In this document: in pieces, positions 12,049-23,846 of the stretch | Numbering within the stretch: position 1 is the stretch's first letter | How the letters are laid out: each line of letters begins with the position of its first letter | DNA from: Takakia lepidozioides | Taxonomy: Eukaryota > Streptophyta > Takakiopsida > Takakiales > Takakiaceae | DNA length: 64,000 nucleotides | Direction: 5' to 3' | Assembly: GCA_030704615.1 (NCBI GenBank) | Contig: CM060731.1 | Location: 58,570,756-58,634,755 of the forward strand | Translations under genes and position numbers: made by a program | Notes under the pieces: generated by a model | Seen by the model: only the letters and a program-made list of their open reading frames with translations | Database searches by the model: none | Told to the model about the DNA's origin: nothing

Positions 12049-13374
12049 CTACTTGCTTCTTCTCCCCTGCTTTCTTTGCTCTACTTTGCTGTGACAGCTC
12101 GGGGCTTCTAGACGATTGGACTTCTTGTCTCTGTTTGTAAGCCTTGGTTTTTTACTTACAGATTGGTCCAATGCTAGGCTGTTTTTTACGGTGGACCTTT
12201 CTTAGTGGCTAGCTGCCCATTGTGGACGTCATGGGAGGATCCCCATGGTTGTATTGCCTTGTGGCCCTGTCGAGGTTATTTTCTCCTTGCTTTTCGAATT
12301 TGATTAACAGGGCCTCCGTTGTGGAGAACTAGAGAAGTACAGCAGTCAAGCATACATGAAATAGAGAAAAGGAACTCTATGTGGTATTACAATAGAAACA
12401 ACAACAACACCCTTGGGGTGTACACAATGTACTTATATAGGTAACAACTACCTTCTAACGACTATAGGCACAGAATGAGCGCCAAAACCACATTCAAACT
12501 TGGATGTCCCAATGTGCCATGTGTGCCACATGTTTACCATGCACTGACTATTCAATCAAAATCTACAGTGTAATCTGCAGCTTACAACATCCGTCCCCTT
12601 TCTATTAAAAAAAAAAACAGATATTCCAAGATGAAAGAAAAGAGGCTGTGAAAGGGAGTGGATGGCTGTCTGCCTCTGCCTGTCTGCTCTGAGTTACTTA
12701 TGGTTTATAGTTGCTGTGCAGCCCTGCCTGGGAGGCCCTGTAAGCCCACAAGGTTAATTTTTCCTTGTTGAACATGATCCACAGGGCTCCCTCCAAGGCC
12801 CTTTCCATTTAAAAACATAAAAATACAGCAAATAACTTTGCTGTATAGAGCTAACACATCATCCACAGTTGGGCGTATGTGGCACTTGCTGAGCCTTCCA
12901 CACCAAACCGCATTTGTCTGGTGACAGAGCCTCTGTATCAAAGAGAAAGAACGTGAATGAAGCCACACAGATTCTATGGAGGATCTGGTGTGCTTTGTCT
13001 CTCTCTTCTCAGCCAGGTGGAGTTCCACGTCTAGAGCTTGCCAACCGTTAGATGAGAAATTATCTTACTCCGAAATCCGAAACAGCGACTCTTGCGTTAG
13101 AGGAGGAGAGATGAGGAGCACGCCCTCTGTAGTATATTCTTGTGTAGTTTCTCAGCTTGTTGTGATTATCGGCGTTGTTTGTAGACACATCACTACGAGT
13201 TTCGAGTTGGGTTATTTTGTGATTTGGACCTCCGGTTCAGTGGATGGTACAATCTCCTTCTCAGATTGTGAGGTTTACGAAAATGCTGTCCTAAGTTCTG
13301 CTTCACCTTTCTCTGCGTTTTCTTCGAAATTGGAATAAATTCAAGCACCGAGATTCATAATTTCATCGCTTGAA
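12049..13374. other. Intergenic, LINE 3' region and upstream of the plastid-type gene
   Basis: I see no gene. There is a short poly-A run (about 12607-12618), and the last few hundred bases should contain the promoter and 5' UTR of the gene at 13375. No clear TATA box was identified. Confidence 0.4.
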
Positions 13375-14874
13375 ATGGCAACCTGCTCAATGTGCGGGAC
13401 ATTGGTTCCAGCTGTGCTCGAAGCGTCGTCTTCCTCTATTTGTGGAGGTAGGCTACACGTATCATCTGCCACACTGCCACAATCATTTTCTAGATGTGTT
13501 GTGGTAAAAGCAGCTGGACAGGAGAAGGGAGATAAAGGGGACGAGAAGAAGGAAAACAAACAGTCGCTCTTCACTAGTCTCACAGATGCGTTAGACTTCG
13601 CACAAGTGCGATCCCAGGAGGACGCCAACCTTCTTGAGGATGCGCGGGAGGCAACCCAGTCAGGGGAGAAGATGTCGCGTGAGCAGGTCACTGTCCTCTC
13701 TCTCTCTTTCTTCTATTATTTTCATGGCCATATTTGGGAGAGCTATGGCAGTTACATAACGAGATTCAAGCTGTTTAGATGAGTTAAGCGTGAAACGGCT
13801 CCAGGATCTGTACAGTGTTCTGAGATCCCGATAAATCCGACCGTATCTGCATATGAATTCGACTTACCCGATATCCTTGCGGTATTGTGGTGAAGGGCAA
13901 ACTGTCGGCTTTATGTGGATCCCCCTTGTTTGTAGATGACTGTTCTACCTGGCAGTGCTGCGTGGTTAGTGTTCCAATATATGGAGTATTGGGGAGGTCC
14001 ATCGTTGCATGGAATTCTAGCCTTTGCTCTCTTTAGCTACATTGAGATGTAGCTAATTTAGCTACAGTGGGATGTTTGAATGCAAAGGTCTATCACATCA
14101 CAAACAAGTGAATTTAATGTTTTCGATATCGGATATTGTTTCTGTTTCTCTTCTATCTTCCTCTATGGTCCAATCAGCACTTTGGAGCGTAAGTTCGTAC
14201 CAGATTTGTGTGTCGTGGGCACTTGGAAGTGGAAAGGAGGACGGGGGAATAACTAGAAATGTAAAGGTGTACGATGAATATGCCACACATTACAGTGTAC
14301 TAGGTTGCCATACAAATGCCATACTTTCTGAGAATATTTCTGAGGTGGCTGGCATGGTGTACTGTGGTATGATGCAGTATGCAGCACTGAGGAGAAAGAT
14401 AGGGGGCACCTACAGGGATTTCTTCAAAGACTCTATTGATGGTATGCTTATTTGTGCTTAGCTAGGTCCGAACTGAGGGATTCATGGGTTTTGGAGTGGC
14501 CTCAAGGTTCATAGGCCTGTGTAATCCAGAGGAATTGTTTTTCCTAGTCCCCACATTGCAAAGTATAGCTTGCTACATTCACAAGTGGCAGTGAGGTGGT
14601 GTTTTCTATTGGAAGTATTGGCAGGGTTTATACAAATCATGCATTATGCATGAACATGTACATGAATTGAATGGAAACTACATTGGACTTGTTGGGTGCA
14701 GTGGATGGAGTCTATGTGGATGATGGCTGGGTAGACAAAACCTGCAGGTTTTGCAGAAAAGATACAGGGGCCTCACCCCGCACTGTTGACAGACTAGGGC
14801 GCTATGCCCATGTTGCTTGCTCAGAAAATAGAGCTACCTCTGGAAACTTTTTCACCCGCCTGTTCGGCAGATAG
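13375..14874 (+). CDS. Small conserved plant protein, probable plastid protein, unnamed
   Basis: Three exons (13375-13686, 14378-14441, 14702-14874) with consistent phases (0, then 1) give about 182 residues. The N-terminal 45 residues are rich in Ser, Ala and Val and hydroxylated residues, suiting a chloroplast transit peptide. A charged helix-prone part follows (residues 50-100). The C-terminal half is the conserved part: YAALRRKIGGTYRDFFK, then GWVDKTCRFCRKDTG with a CxxC pair, then DRLGRYAHVACSEN, ending GNFFTRLFGR. This half resembles a small plastid protein family of land plants of unknown function; I recall it but cannot name it. The Cys spacing could bind a metal, which is inference. 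The first donor (GTCACT) is weak but gives the only sensible join. Confidence 0.75.
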
Positions 14875-15396
14875 GCATGAGCTCTTGGTGCTGTTCTGCT
14901 GAAACCAATTTAAGTCATCAATTGGGTGTGCAGCTCTGTCCCTACCTCCTGGTGCAAGACATTTTGCTCGACCATTGATGTGTTGCTTGAGGGTTTACTC
15001 TCAGGTTTAATTGAAGGTTCCTGGCACCTACATGATCCCTGCTACCACAGCCAATCCAATGCAGAATCGCCTGGTCAGGGCTTCCAGTTTCGATTACTTG
15101 AAGCTCTGCTATTCACATGTATTTGGAATTTATCATTAATCAAGTTGTTGTATGTTCATCTTTGACATTTGAGTAAAGCTCTGATTACCTCCACTCATGT
15201 GGAACATCTGGTTGAATCCAGTCTGGGATGCGATCCTATACAACTGGTAGCTTTCGTGGGTGTGTTTTCTGTTTGGTGTTAAGATTATATTACATTCTTT
15301 GGTTCAAGACAGAACTACTAGTGCGCATCACATGTTCTAGCTATGCTGTCCCAAGTTGCCTATGTGTCTCTCACAGATTTTGGTCGTTGAACCTTT
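14875..15396. other. Convergent intergenic spacer, no gene seen
   Basis: This contains the 3' flank of the 13375-14874 gene and, on the opposite strand, that of the gene ending at 15397. Nothing else was recognised. Confidence 0.4.
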
Positions 15397-17674
15397 CTAT
15401 GGATGTGTCAGAAAGTTGGGCTCGTAGACAGCATCACACATGAGGAAGTTCTCACGCTGTGTACTCTCTTGCATTGGAAAGTGTGATTGGGACCAGCGTC
15501 TCGTGGGGACGCTGTAGAAAGCAACATAGCTGCGAGCTTCACCCTCACTATGGGTTCTGAAGGCAACCATCCCATCATCGCTAGTTACCTCATAAGCCTT
15601 CTCAGGCGCGTCAGCAAACAGAGCCTGAAAAATTTCCTTAGGCATGGTGTCCACTGCCCTGAATTCCCCAGTGGGTTCCCCACTCTCGCTATGAAGCAGG
15701 ACTTCCACAATCAGAAGTGTGGTGGGGCGTGTGCTGGCTGATCTGGTCATCGCCATCACTCTGCCCGCACCACCTTGGACCACCTTGGGGGCCTGAAGTG
15801 CCTTATGACCGTGCACACTGAAGGCAAACCACTTGTTGCGATAGTTGCGACCAACATTGAAGTAGAAGAGAGCAGGTGCTTTTATTTCATTCAGGGTCTT
15901 TGTGTTCTGAACGATTTTGAGACCCCCAAAGTATATTCCAGAGCTTATGACGGCCAGGCTTGTCTTCCCCACAGTTGTGTGAGGTATAGGCAAGGAATTT
16001 TCAACGTAATCACTGTAAATGTACATCCCTCGCTTCGACTCATACACAACTAGAGCTATTCTCACCACAGGGTCCTTCACATCCCTGGCCCGGATTTTTT
16101 TGTCCGTATGCTGTAGTGGTAGAGTCACTTTCTCTATCAATCTATCCCACCCAACTATTACCAGAAGGTATGTATCTCGTTGAGGTGGCATAATGAACTT
16201 CACTACTTTGTCTCTCATTAAGTGGCATGGAAAGGGGGGCAGTAGTCTATAGTGCTGCGTTAGGGGGTTAGTCACGAACACCATGTCCTGGCCAGCAGCT
16301 GCGAGATAGTCGTCTTGTAACCAGAATGGCTCATTGGGAATTTGCATTCGCCCCCACAGATTTATGGCCTCCCCTTTCCCTTGCTTACCAGCCGCGACAA
16401 CCAATAGTCCTGCGCACATTTCCTTCATGCGGATTCTCATTTAATCGAACAATGATGCCTTGTTCAAGCCTTCCTATATAAACCTCTGAACTTCTTATAC
16501 AAACATAAATGAAAGCAACCCATGTGCAAAAGAAACTCACCTGCTGCGCCACCGATGATTTTGCAGTTGTCCAGACTCCTGTATGTAGGAAGGTAGTCGA
16601 TGGTGGGCAAGGAGACCCAGTCCCTGTCCGGGTTATTAGTCCCATGCTGATCGTTGAATCCCACCAGAAACCATGTTTTTTCTTTGACTTCCAGGATTAG
16701 AGGGTGGTAGCGGAAGTACTTCCGTTGTTGTGGGTCTCCCTTGAACGTGGTGCCAGGCCCCCATATGTTGAGTCCAGGTGGAGAGAGCTCTCCCGTGTCT
16801 CTATAGTTAAACATCGAACTCATCTTCCTTCTTCCTTTATAATTGACTGAGAGGTCTGTCACAGTCCTCCAGGCGGTGTCCATGTCTGGACCAGCCGGCA
16901 TTGCCTGAACCAAACTTATGATGCATCATAATCTTCAGTTTTTGTGTACAACACTATGCCAGGGTGCAATATAAGCATAAGTATATGCGCTCATGGACAT
17001 ATATCAGCGTTGCTCAAGGACTGTCTACTAGAGCTAATTAGTATCATGTTCAAACGAAAGCAAACCTGAAATGCTATGCCCAAGTTGGTAGGGCTCATTA
17101 GCCGTCGAGCATTGACAAATGCCAATTGCTCCACAAGGCCCCTCCATGCCTCCTGGCCAGGCACATCAACTTGTGGCTGATAGGTTGCATCCATAGGGAA
17201 TTCGGCTATCCAGTCTGGAATGTTGTCATCTGGAAGATTATAAGAACCTGGAGGTGCAGGTTCCCATTCCCCTGCTTGTACCTTATCATACCACTCATCG
17301 AGATCAACTTGTGGCTGCTCCTGGCCTGGTACAGCAGGCTGCATTGCATCGACTTGAGGCTGCTGGGATTCATTCTCAGGTAATCCGGGTGTCCAATCTG
17401 GCACGTCAGCTAAGTTATGTGGAATCAACTTATCGATACTTTCTGGCAGACCGAAAATAGCTGGAATTAGTAAGTCCGACTCTACAGGCAGTAGGCCTGG
17501 ATCGGTTGTGCGCTTTGCATACCAGTCAGCGAAATCCTTCATTAACTCTGCAGTTGTATTTGGTCGTGGAGGAAGTTTGATCTCTATCTTTGGAATCTTA
17601 GTTCTGGACGAAGAACCTGCAGGCTCCATCTTTTTAATCCTAATCTTCTGAGGACTTGAATTCATGTTAGCCAC
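15397..17674 (-). CDS. F-box-associated/beta-propeller-like protein, paralogue A (661 aa)
   Basis: Exons on the minus strand are 17674-17066, 16904-16541 and 16409-15397, with phase 0 and phase 1 introns. The first about 200 residues are a low-complexity, Pro/Gln/Asp-rich extension with three QPQVD repeats. They end in ARRLMSPTNLGIAFQ and AWRTV, which could be the second half of a degenerate F-box. The rest shows the pattern of plant F-box-associated propellers: YHPLILEV, then a GGAAGGLLVV strand, then VTNPLTQHYRLLPP, then GGLKIV, then LIVEVLLH, ending DAVYEPNFL. The likely role is substrate recognition in an SCF-type ubiquitin ligase, but no certain F-box is visible. It shares intron positions, phases and C-terminus with the gene upstream at 19094-20827. 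Confidence 0.75.
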
Positions 17675-19093
17675 TCGAGGTTAGTAATTTATAGTCAGGT
17701 TGTTGGAGACATGAAAGGAAGAGTACTGGTCTTGAAGATTTTCCCTGTAGCGCAAAGTAAGAACCAAGCTATCCAAAGCTAGATACTATCTGGAATGATA
17801 CTGAGTGCACAATACAGTCGTAACTTGGCGGTCCCGATAAAGGTCAGCGCCACCAGCACACAGTAATTCACAAGTGCTCTATTCTTCTAACCATTGGTGA
17901 ACAATATATAATTAATGACACCGATCGACGTGGGGTCGACGGATTGTTCATTCTGATTTCTCCAAACAGTAAACGTGATCGAGGCCCCAGATCAGTCAGA
18001 ATCTCAGATGATGAACCTGAAAATGAGAGTAACAACTGGCCTGCGACAACAGAACAAGCTCTACATCTTGAACAATAATATCGAAATCAGGCGTCAGTAA
18101 ATGACCACATTTTGTTTGGTCTGCTGTTTGTCTTCCTAACTCACTAATGTGAGTCTTTGTATTCAAGAAGATCTGTACAGGTATCAATACTGCAATATTA
18201 GCTTTGGGTTGACCATCCTTGATGATATTTCAGATGTTGTCATCAAGGGAGCATCAAGAAAACAGATTCCAAGCTCTGCTCAATATACACTATCTAGGAT
18301 TCATGATCTGAACTTAATTATATATGCTGTTGTAACTTGACTCGGTGCTCATGGGAGCTCCATTTCCAGATGACGCGTGTTTAAGCAAACCCAAAAACTT
18401 CGACATTTTCTTATCTGCTTCCGAAACTCGCAAACTTTGCAGCCTCGTCATGCAGTCGGTATTGAACTCTTTGAAGATACCCCTGCAGCATATTTGCAAC
18501 GTGGGTTCACACAGATCTATATAGAGAGGGTCGTTGAAGGTGAGTTGTGTGTGTCAACGATGAGTTCTATGAGAAATCAGGAATTCTTACAAGGAAAGTT
18601 ATTGCTGTGGAGAGCCCAGAGAAAGAGCAGCGGAGATCAATTTGGCAATCAATGTTGTGCTCACAAGGCTATTAATGCAAATGATAATACAGTACCGAAA
18701 GGTTGTGTCCCTTCCGTTGAACATTTGAGAGACTACCAAAGGTCACATTGAACCCAACTGAAATCTCTTTTTGTTTACCCACTTAATTGGATCCGCTAAT
18801 CCATGAGGACAGTCGAATATTAAAACTTTATTGCAAACTTCCGTTCTGGCAGATGGGCGCTGTAACCAGAGGGCACCAGTGTGGTGAAGGAATCTGATTT
18901 TTCTGACCTCTGGGATTTCCAAAAGCTTGCACAATGTTGGCAGTGCTGAGCATCTTAAAATTGAGCGCCCAGAACCAATACGATACAATATTCCTTCGCA
19001 AGAAGAACTGTATATATTTCATGTGATCTGTGGAAAACCAAGTTGTAGTGGTGGTCAAGCCCAAGTACATGTAATATGTCTGCCTTTGTGAGA
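17675..19093. other. Spacer between the paralogues, no gene seen
   Basis: About 1.4 kb holding the 5' flank of paralogue A and the 3' flank of paralogue B. Open frames here are short and unconserved between strands. No repeat shared with the rest of the window was noticed. Confidence 0.4.
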
Positions 19094-20827
19094 TCAGGGT
19101 CTTGCAAGGAAGTTGGGTTCATAGACAGCATCGCACAATGCGAAGGTAGTTTGGTTGGCTTGGCGAGGAAACACGGCGGTGTGCCACTGATAGTGATACA
19201 AGTCGTACATGACAATGCGGTTGCTATCTCCACTGACTTTGAAGCTAACCACACCATCGCTGCCATGACAATCATACACTGCCAAAGCCTCCCTTGCGGA
19301 CGGAAACAACAATTGGAAAAGTGGGACAGGCATAACACCATTTGTAACAGGGGAAAAAGTGCCTGTCGGGGTCCCGTCGCGGTGCAACAGAACCTCTACA
19401 AGCCATATGATAGTGGGAAGCTCGGCATACCTGGTCGTGGCGTACACTCTGCTCGCACCTGCTTGCACTACTTTGGGAGGCTGGACAAGGCGCCCCGCAA
19501 TACCCACAAGAGCGAAGTCAAAACATAAGCTTTGTTTGCGGTTTTTACTGATGTTGAAGTAGTAGATTGCAGGGATTTTGAAGTCGCCAGCTGCTTTCTG
19601 ATCATTCCTTGGGACAACGCGAACACCCCCGAAGTAAACGCCATAGTTTATACTCGCCATGCCCGTCCGTCCACACAGATGATAAGGGAGAGGTCGGGCT
19701 CTTTCGATATAGTTTGCGCTGATGAAATTCTGTCTCTGGGAGGAGTACACAATTATACACAAGAGTTCTTCGAGCCTGTCCTCGTGATTTCTCTTGGTGT
19801 CCCAGCCTGCAATGACCAAGTGATAGCTGGTGCGTGCATAATCGTGATGTATGAATCTTGCGATTTTATCGTTTATCCTAAAACGAGGTACGGGAGGCAG
19901 CAAGATGTACTCGCGCGTCAGGGGGTTTGTTACGCACACCATACTTTGGCCGCCGGTTGCCTTGCGCACTTTGTGTTTTACCCAATGCCTTTCGTTAGGG
20001 ATTTGCCATCTCCCCCATATCAAGATTGGAGCTCTCCCTGGTTGCTCACCGCCATCCACAACGAGAAGACCTTGTAGATCCACACCTCACACTCATTACT
20101 TCACGATTGAACACAACCCACACAGAGAAGCAAGAAGGGAGATGAAGAAGAAAAGATCATGCACCTGCAGACCCGGCGATAACTCTATCACAGTTAAGTG
20201 GGAGGTAATTAAGCGGCGGCATTGCAAGCCAATTGTTGTTCCAATGCTTGACGCCAGGATACTTGGTATACTTATCGAATGCAATCACCATGTAGGTCTT
20301 GTTTGCTGTTTCCATCACAACGGGGTGGTATCGGTGGTACATTCGACGTTCAACATCCGCAAACCTGGTTGGGGTCCACTCCCGCAACCATGTGTTGAGT
20401 GAGATTTCCTTCTGCGTTGGTGGTGCCTTGCATGCTGATGAAACAATGTCCCACGCTCTTTCCAATTGGTATATCGGACATCTCTGCACGCAGCGAAAAT
20501 CAGTTCTTGGACATCTCTACTCATCTCTACAAACAACATTTGCTGAAATTCTCTCTCAGCAGATGCAAGGATATGTCAGACTGCATGGTGGCACTAGTTT
20601 TAATCTGGCAGTAGCTATGGGGGAATCAAATTTACATAGAACATTGCACCGATGTTGACAGGAGTCATCAAGTGTCTGGCATTTGGATGGCGCAAGAACT
20701 CCAAAATGTTTGGCCCTGATTCGTCCATCCATGGCGATGGTTTCTCCACTACACTTTTTTCTTTCTCCCCGTCCTTGGCTGGCTCTTTGGCCCGATCTGG
20801 AGGCCTTGCAGTTCCAGACGCCGCCAT
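19094..20827 (-). CDS. F-box-associated/beta-propeller-like protein, paralogue B (495 aa)
   Basis: Exons on the minus strand are 20827-20636, 20483-20165 and 20070-19094, with the same intron phases (0 and 1) as its neighbour A. The N-terminus is short and Lys/Glu-rich, without A's QPQVD repeats. ILEFLRHPNARHLMTP and ERAWDIVSS may be a decayed F-box. Core strands match A: YHPVVMET, GSAGGLLVV, IWGRWQIPNERHW, VTNPLTREYILLPP, GGVRVV, WLVEVLLH and the same ending DAVYEPNFLARP. The pair is a head-to-tail duplication that has diverged strongly. Both remain open over their full length, so both are probably expressed. The molecular target is unknown. Confidence 0.75.
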
Positions 20828-23800
20828 TCTTACCAGCTTTAGATGGTGCCTATATCTGTGTGTGCCACCGACTCACAGGAAAAAAATGGCACAGCAGCCA
20901 TGGCGGGATTGACATCGCATCAAAGAAGCTCCACCACAATACTAGAATATTACGAGAGAGTACGGAATCCAGTTGGAGGGCCCGACAGGAAGCATCATAC
21001 TCTGCTGTCCTGCACCTTGGCTACCATTTCATCTTCAGCTATAACAACCCATCATGTTTGATAGCCATAATGTTCTCAAGTGCATTGGAATACATTGTTG
21101 ATCCCTCTGGAACTGGAGCACACCTACCGGCATGCCCATGCGAAACACAACGCTGCCGTAACATTTTGCTCAATTGTCGCATTTTGAAGAGGAAAGCAAG
21201 GAGACGTCAAAGCTCTGCTGTATGCATTCGTGAAGAACAGGGCGCTGACGTATGGAATATAAGGAAGAAGAGAAACAAGAAAGGGGAGAAAAGAGTGAGA
21301 GGGTATTGCTCGACTGTACATATTACATTCAAACGTTGTGACTGGGTCCCAGAGTATGGACGTGACTTTCTGCAGTGAAGAGGCAGATGACGAGGCAGCT
21401 TGCCATTTAGTTTACAGTAGATGGAACCATCCGTCGAACTGTCAGACAGTCCTTGGACCCCCACAAGATGCAATGTGACCAAACCATCAGTTTGCTGTGT
21501 TGTTGACATACTGTTTCCAAATGGCCTTCAAAGAGATTAGAGTCATGAAAGGCGTAACCAACACCTCCTCGAGACTAGTCTTTTCAAGATTCTTGGAAAG
21601 AAAAGCATAATAGAACTACACAACAATAAGGAAGATTTCCCAGTTGTGCCACATCGAGGACGCTGAGCTTTTGGAGATCAATGTAAGGACACGGAGATCA
21701 ATGCATGCACACTGAACACGTTCAGGAATCTCACTCAGGGTTCCTCGCTCTTGCATCACAATTTGCATACAGATCCCATTTGGTCATAATTACACTGGCA
21801 AACTTAGCTTGGATATTTCGCTGAAGTGGTCAGCATTGTTGAGTCTTATGTACCTACCATGATTCAATTTCCCTTCAAAATTCACACAAGAAATTTGGTA
21901 AACTCAGCTCGACTCAGCAAACATGACTACCTTGAGAGTAGACCATGCACACCACTATTTGTATTCAAAAAACTGTACTCAAAAGTATACAATAACACAA
22001 TAAACCCTGGAAACTCATTTTCACTCAATATTCCCTGCTAGTAAACACACAAAGATTGCAAGGTTTGCATATAAAAGGGCTACTAATATTGAGCAAGTCA
22101 GCTCTTCCTGACCTGTCCAGGAAGGTGGTTATTCAAACCAGGTTGATGGTGCAAAGGTAAATGGTAGAAGACAATGCTATCCGTCAAAATTGAGGAGCTC
22201 GAAGACACCCTTATACATACATGCAGCAGTTATAAAGACCCTCATCATATGAATTCGCAAGACAAGTTTCACAATAGAGTAGAAGACATTCGAGGACACC
22301 TTCCTGTACAGCCATACTACACTACAGTACCAAGCCTTCATCAGAATCCTTACACCTCACATAAATACCCTCAATTACGGAATACCCTCAAATAAGATAA
22401 CAAGATCCTATTTCTTCAAAACCAATCCGACTGAAAGTATCTAGGCTTGTTTCTGACATGTAAAAGATGCTGACCATCCCTCACTTCAATCAAGATATGA
22501 GGAACAATCTGCACAAAATAATTTGTCACAGGAGATGATTTGACATCCACTAGAGATACAAAATTGACATGTACCTGATGTCGTCATCAACTGCGATGGC
22601 AAGATGCAGACGGAATACCAAGCACGTTGGTCAATAAAACGAAAACAAGGGAAGGTTCGGAGTAGGAGGGAATGGAGCCGTTCAAAGCTTGGCCAGGAGG
22701 AGGGATTTGTGGCCGGCACAGTTCAAAGCAGGCTACATGCACTCTTGTTCTGGCTTCAGGCCACAGCGTGTAGCTCTACGTGAGAGCTGTACCAGAGGAT
22801 GATCTTACTGTCGAGACCCCAAAATCCAGACCAAGGATGTGATCAAAAGCTCCCCAAGAAGCCCAGAGACAACCATCACTGAGACTATCAAAGCCTCATC
22901 CAAAGCACATGGCCGGCACCCCACCGCAAAGTAAGACCCTAAAGCCACAATGGGGAGGTACCAGAAAGAGTGATCAAAATCTACCCTGAGCTAGAGGGCC
23001 TTCTGGTTACAGATAAAACATTGAACCACACTAAACTGCTTGGCATGATGAGGTACTTTTGGCTGGGGGGAGCCTGCCGGTGAGCACAAGAAGCCAACAC
23101 GCAACGCAGTTCAATCAACCCTCCCAGAAGCAGCAATCTTGCAGGACGAGCCGTGCTACCAGAGGATGTAAACGATGCAGGGAAGGGAGACACCCAAAGG
23201 ACGAAGGAGAAGGTCTGCAGACTATCGTAGAAGGCGGGGGAGGCAGTGCAGTGAAGTGCCGTGCCGTGCCGTTCTAAGCAGAACCCACACCTCAGAACAC
23301 AGCAACAAAGGGCAAGCCGTATGTGAGTTTGTTTCTTTCTCTTATGGGGCACGACATCTTACATGTAGCTATTGACTAGTATGTTATAAACTGTAACTAT
23401 TCATGTGCATGAAAATAAGCATTTGAAATTAGCAAATAACCAAAAAGTAAACATGTTCAAAGCATAGTGCCTGTAAAGACAGCAAATTGTCATAGAAAAG
23501 AAAAGGGCAACCAGGAAAGAAACTTATCACAGGTAGCAGGCAGCCGGAGCTTCAGCAGGAGATCGTGCTACTGAAGAAGCCAGCAGACTGAATGGAGGGG
23601 AGAAGTCCAATGCTTTCATTCATCCAGCCATAGCCTATGGGTTGGTGTAGCCACCACTTGGCAACCCAAGTTATAGAAGCATGCCCACCTCAAACTGAAC
23701 TAACAAAACTGCTGAACATCCAGATAGGCGGAAGCACACGCAGAAATAACAAATCCTCAATATTGCATCTTTCAAGCTCCCATCAAGAAAACATAGCACT

Positions 23801-23846
23801 TTCTGTGCCTGGGAGCAGTCTCTGCCACGTGTCCACTTTCATTTTC
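20828..23846. other. 3-kb intergenic region, no gene seen
   Basis: Several open frames up to about 230 codons occur, but none has splice-consistent extension, recognisable motifs or conservation with other parts of the window. The right end is the 3' flank of the RSZ gene. Confidence 0.4.

Noticed and set aside
20683-21378. 231-codon open frame antisense to the paralogue B first exon
   Set aside because: It overlaps the supported exon on the other strand and continues into unremarkable sequence.
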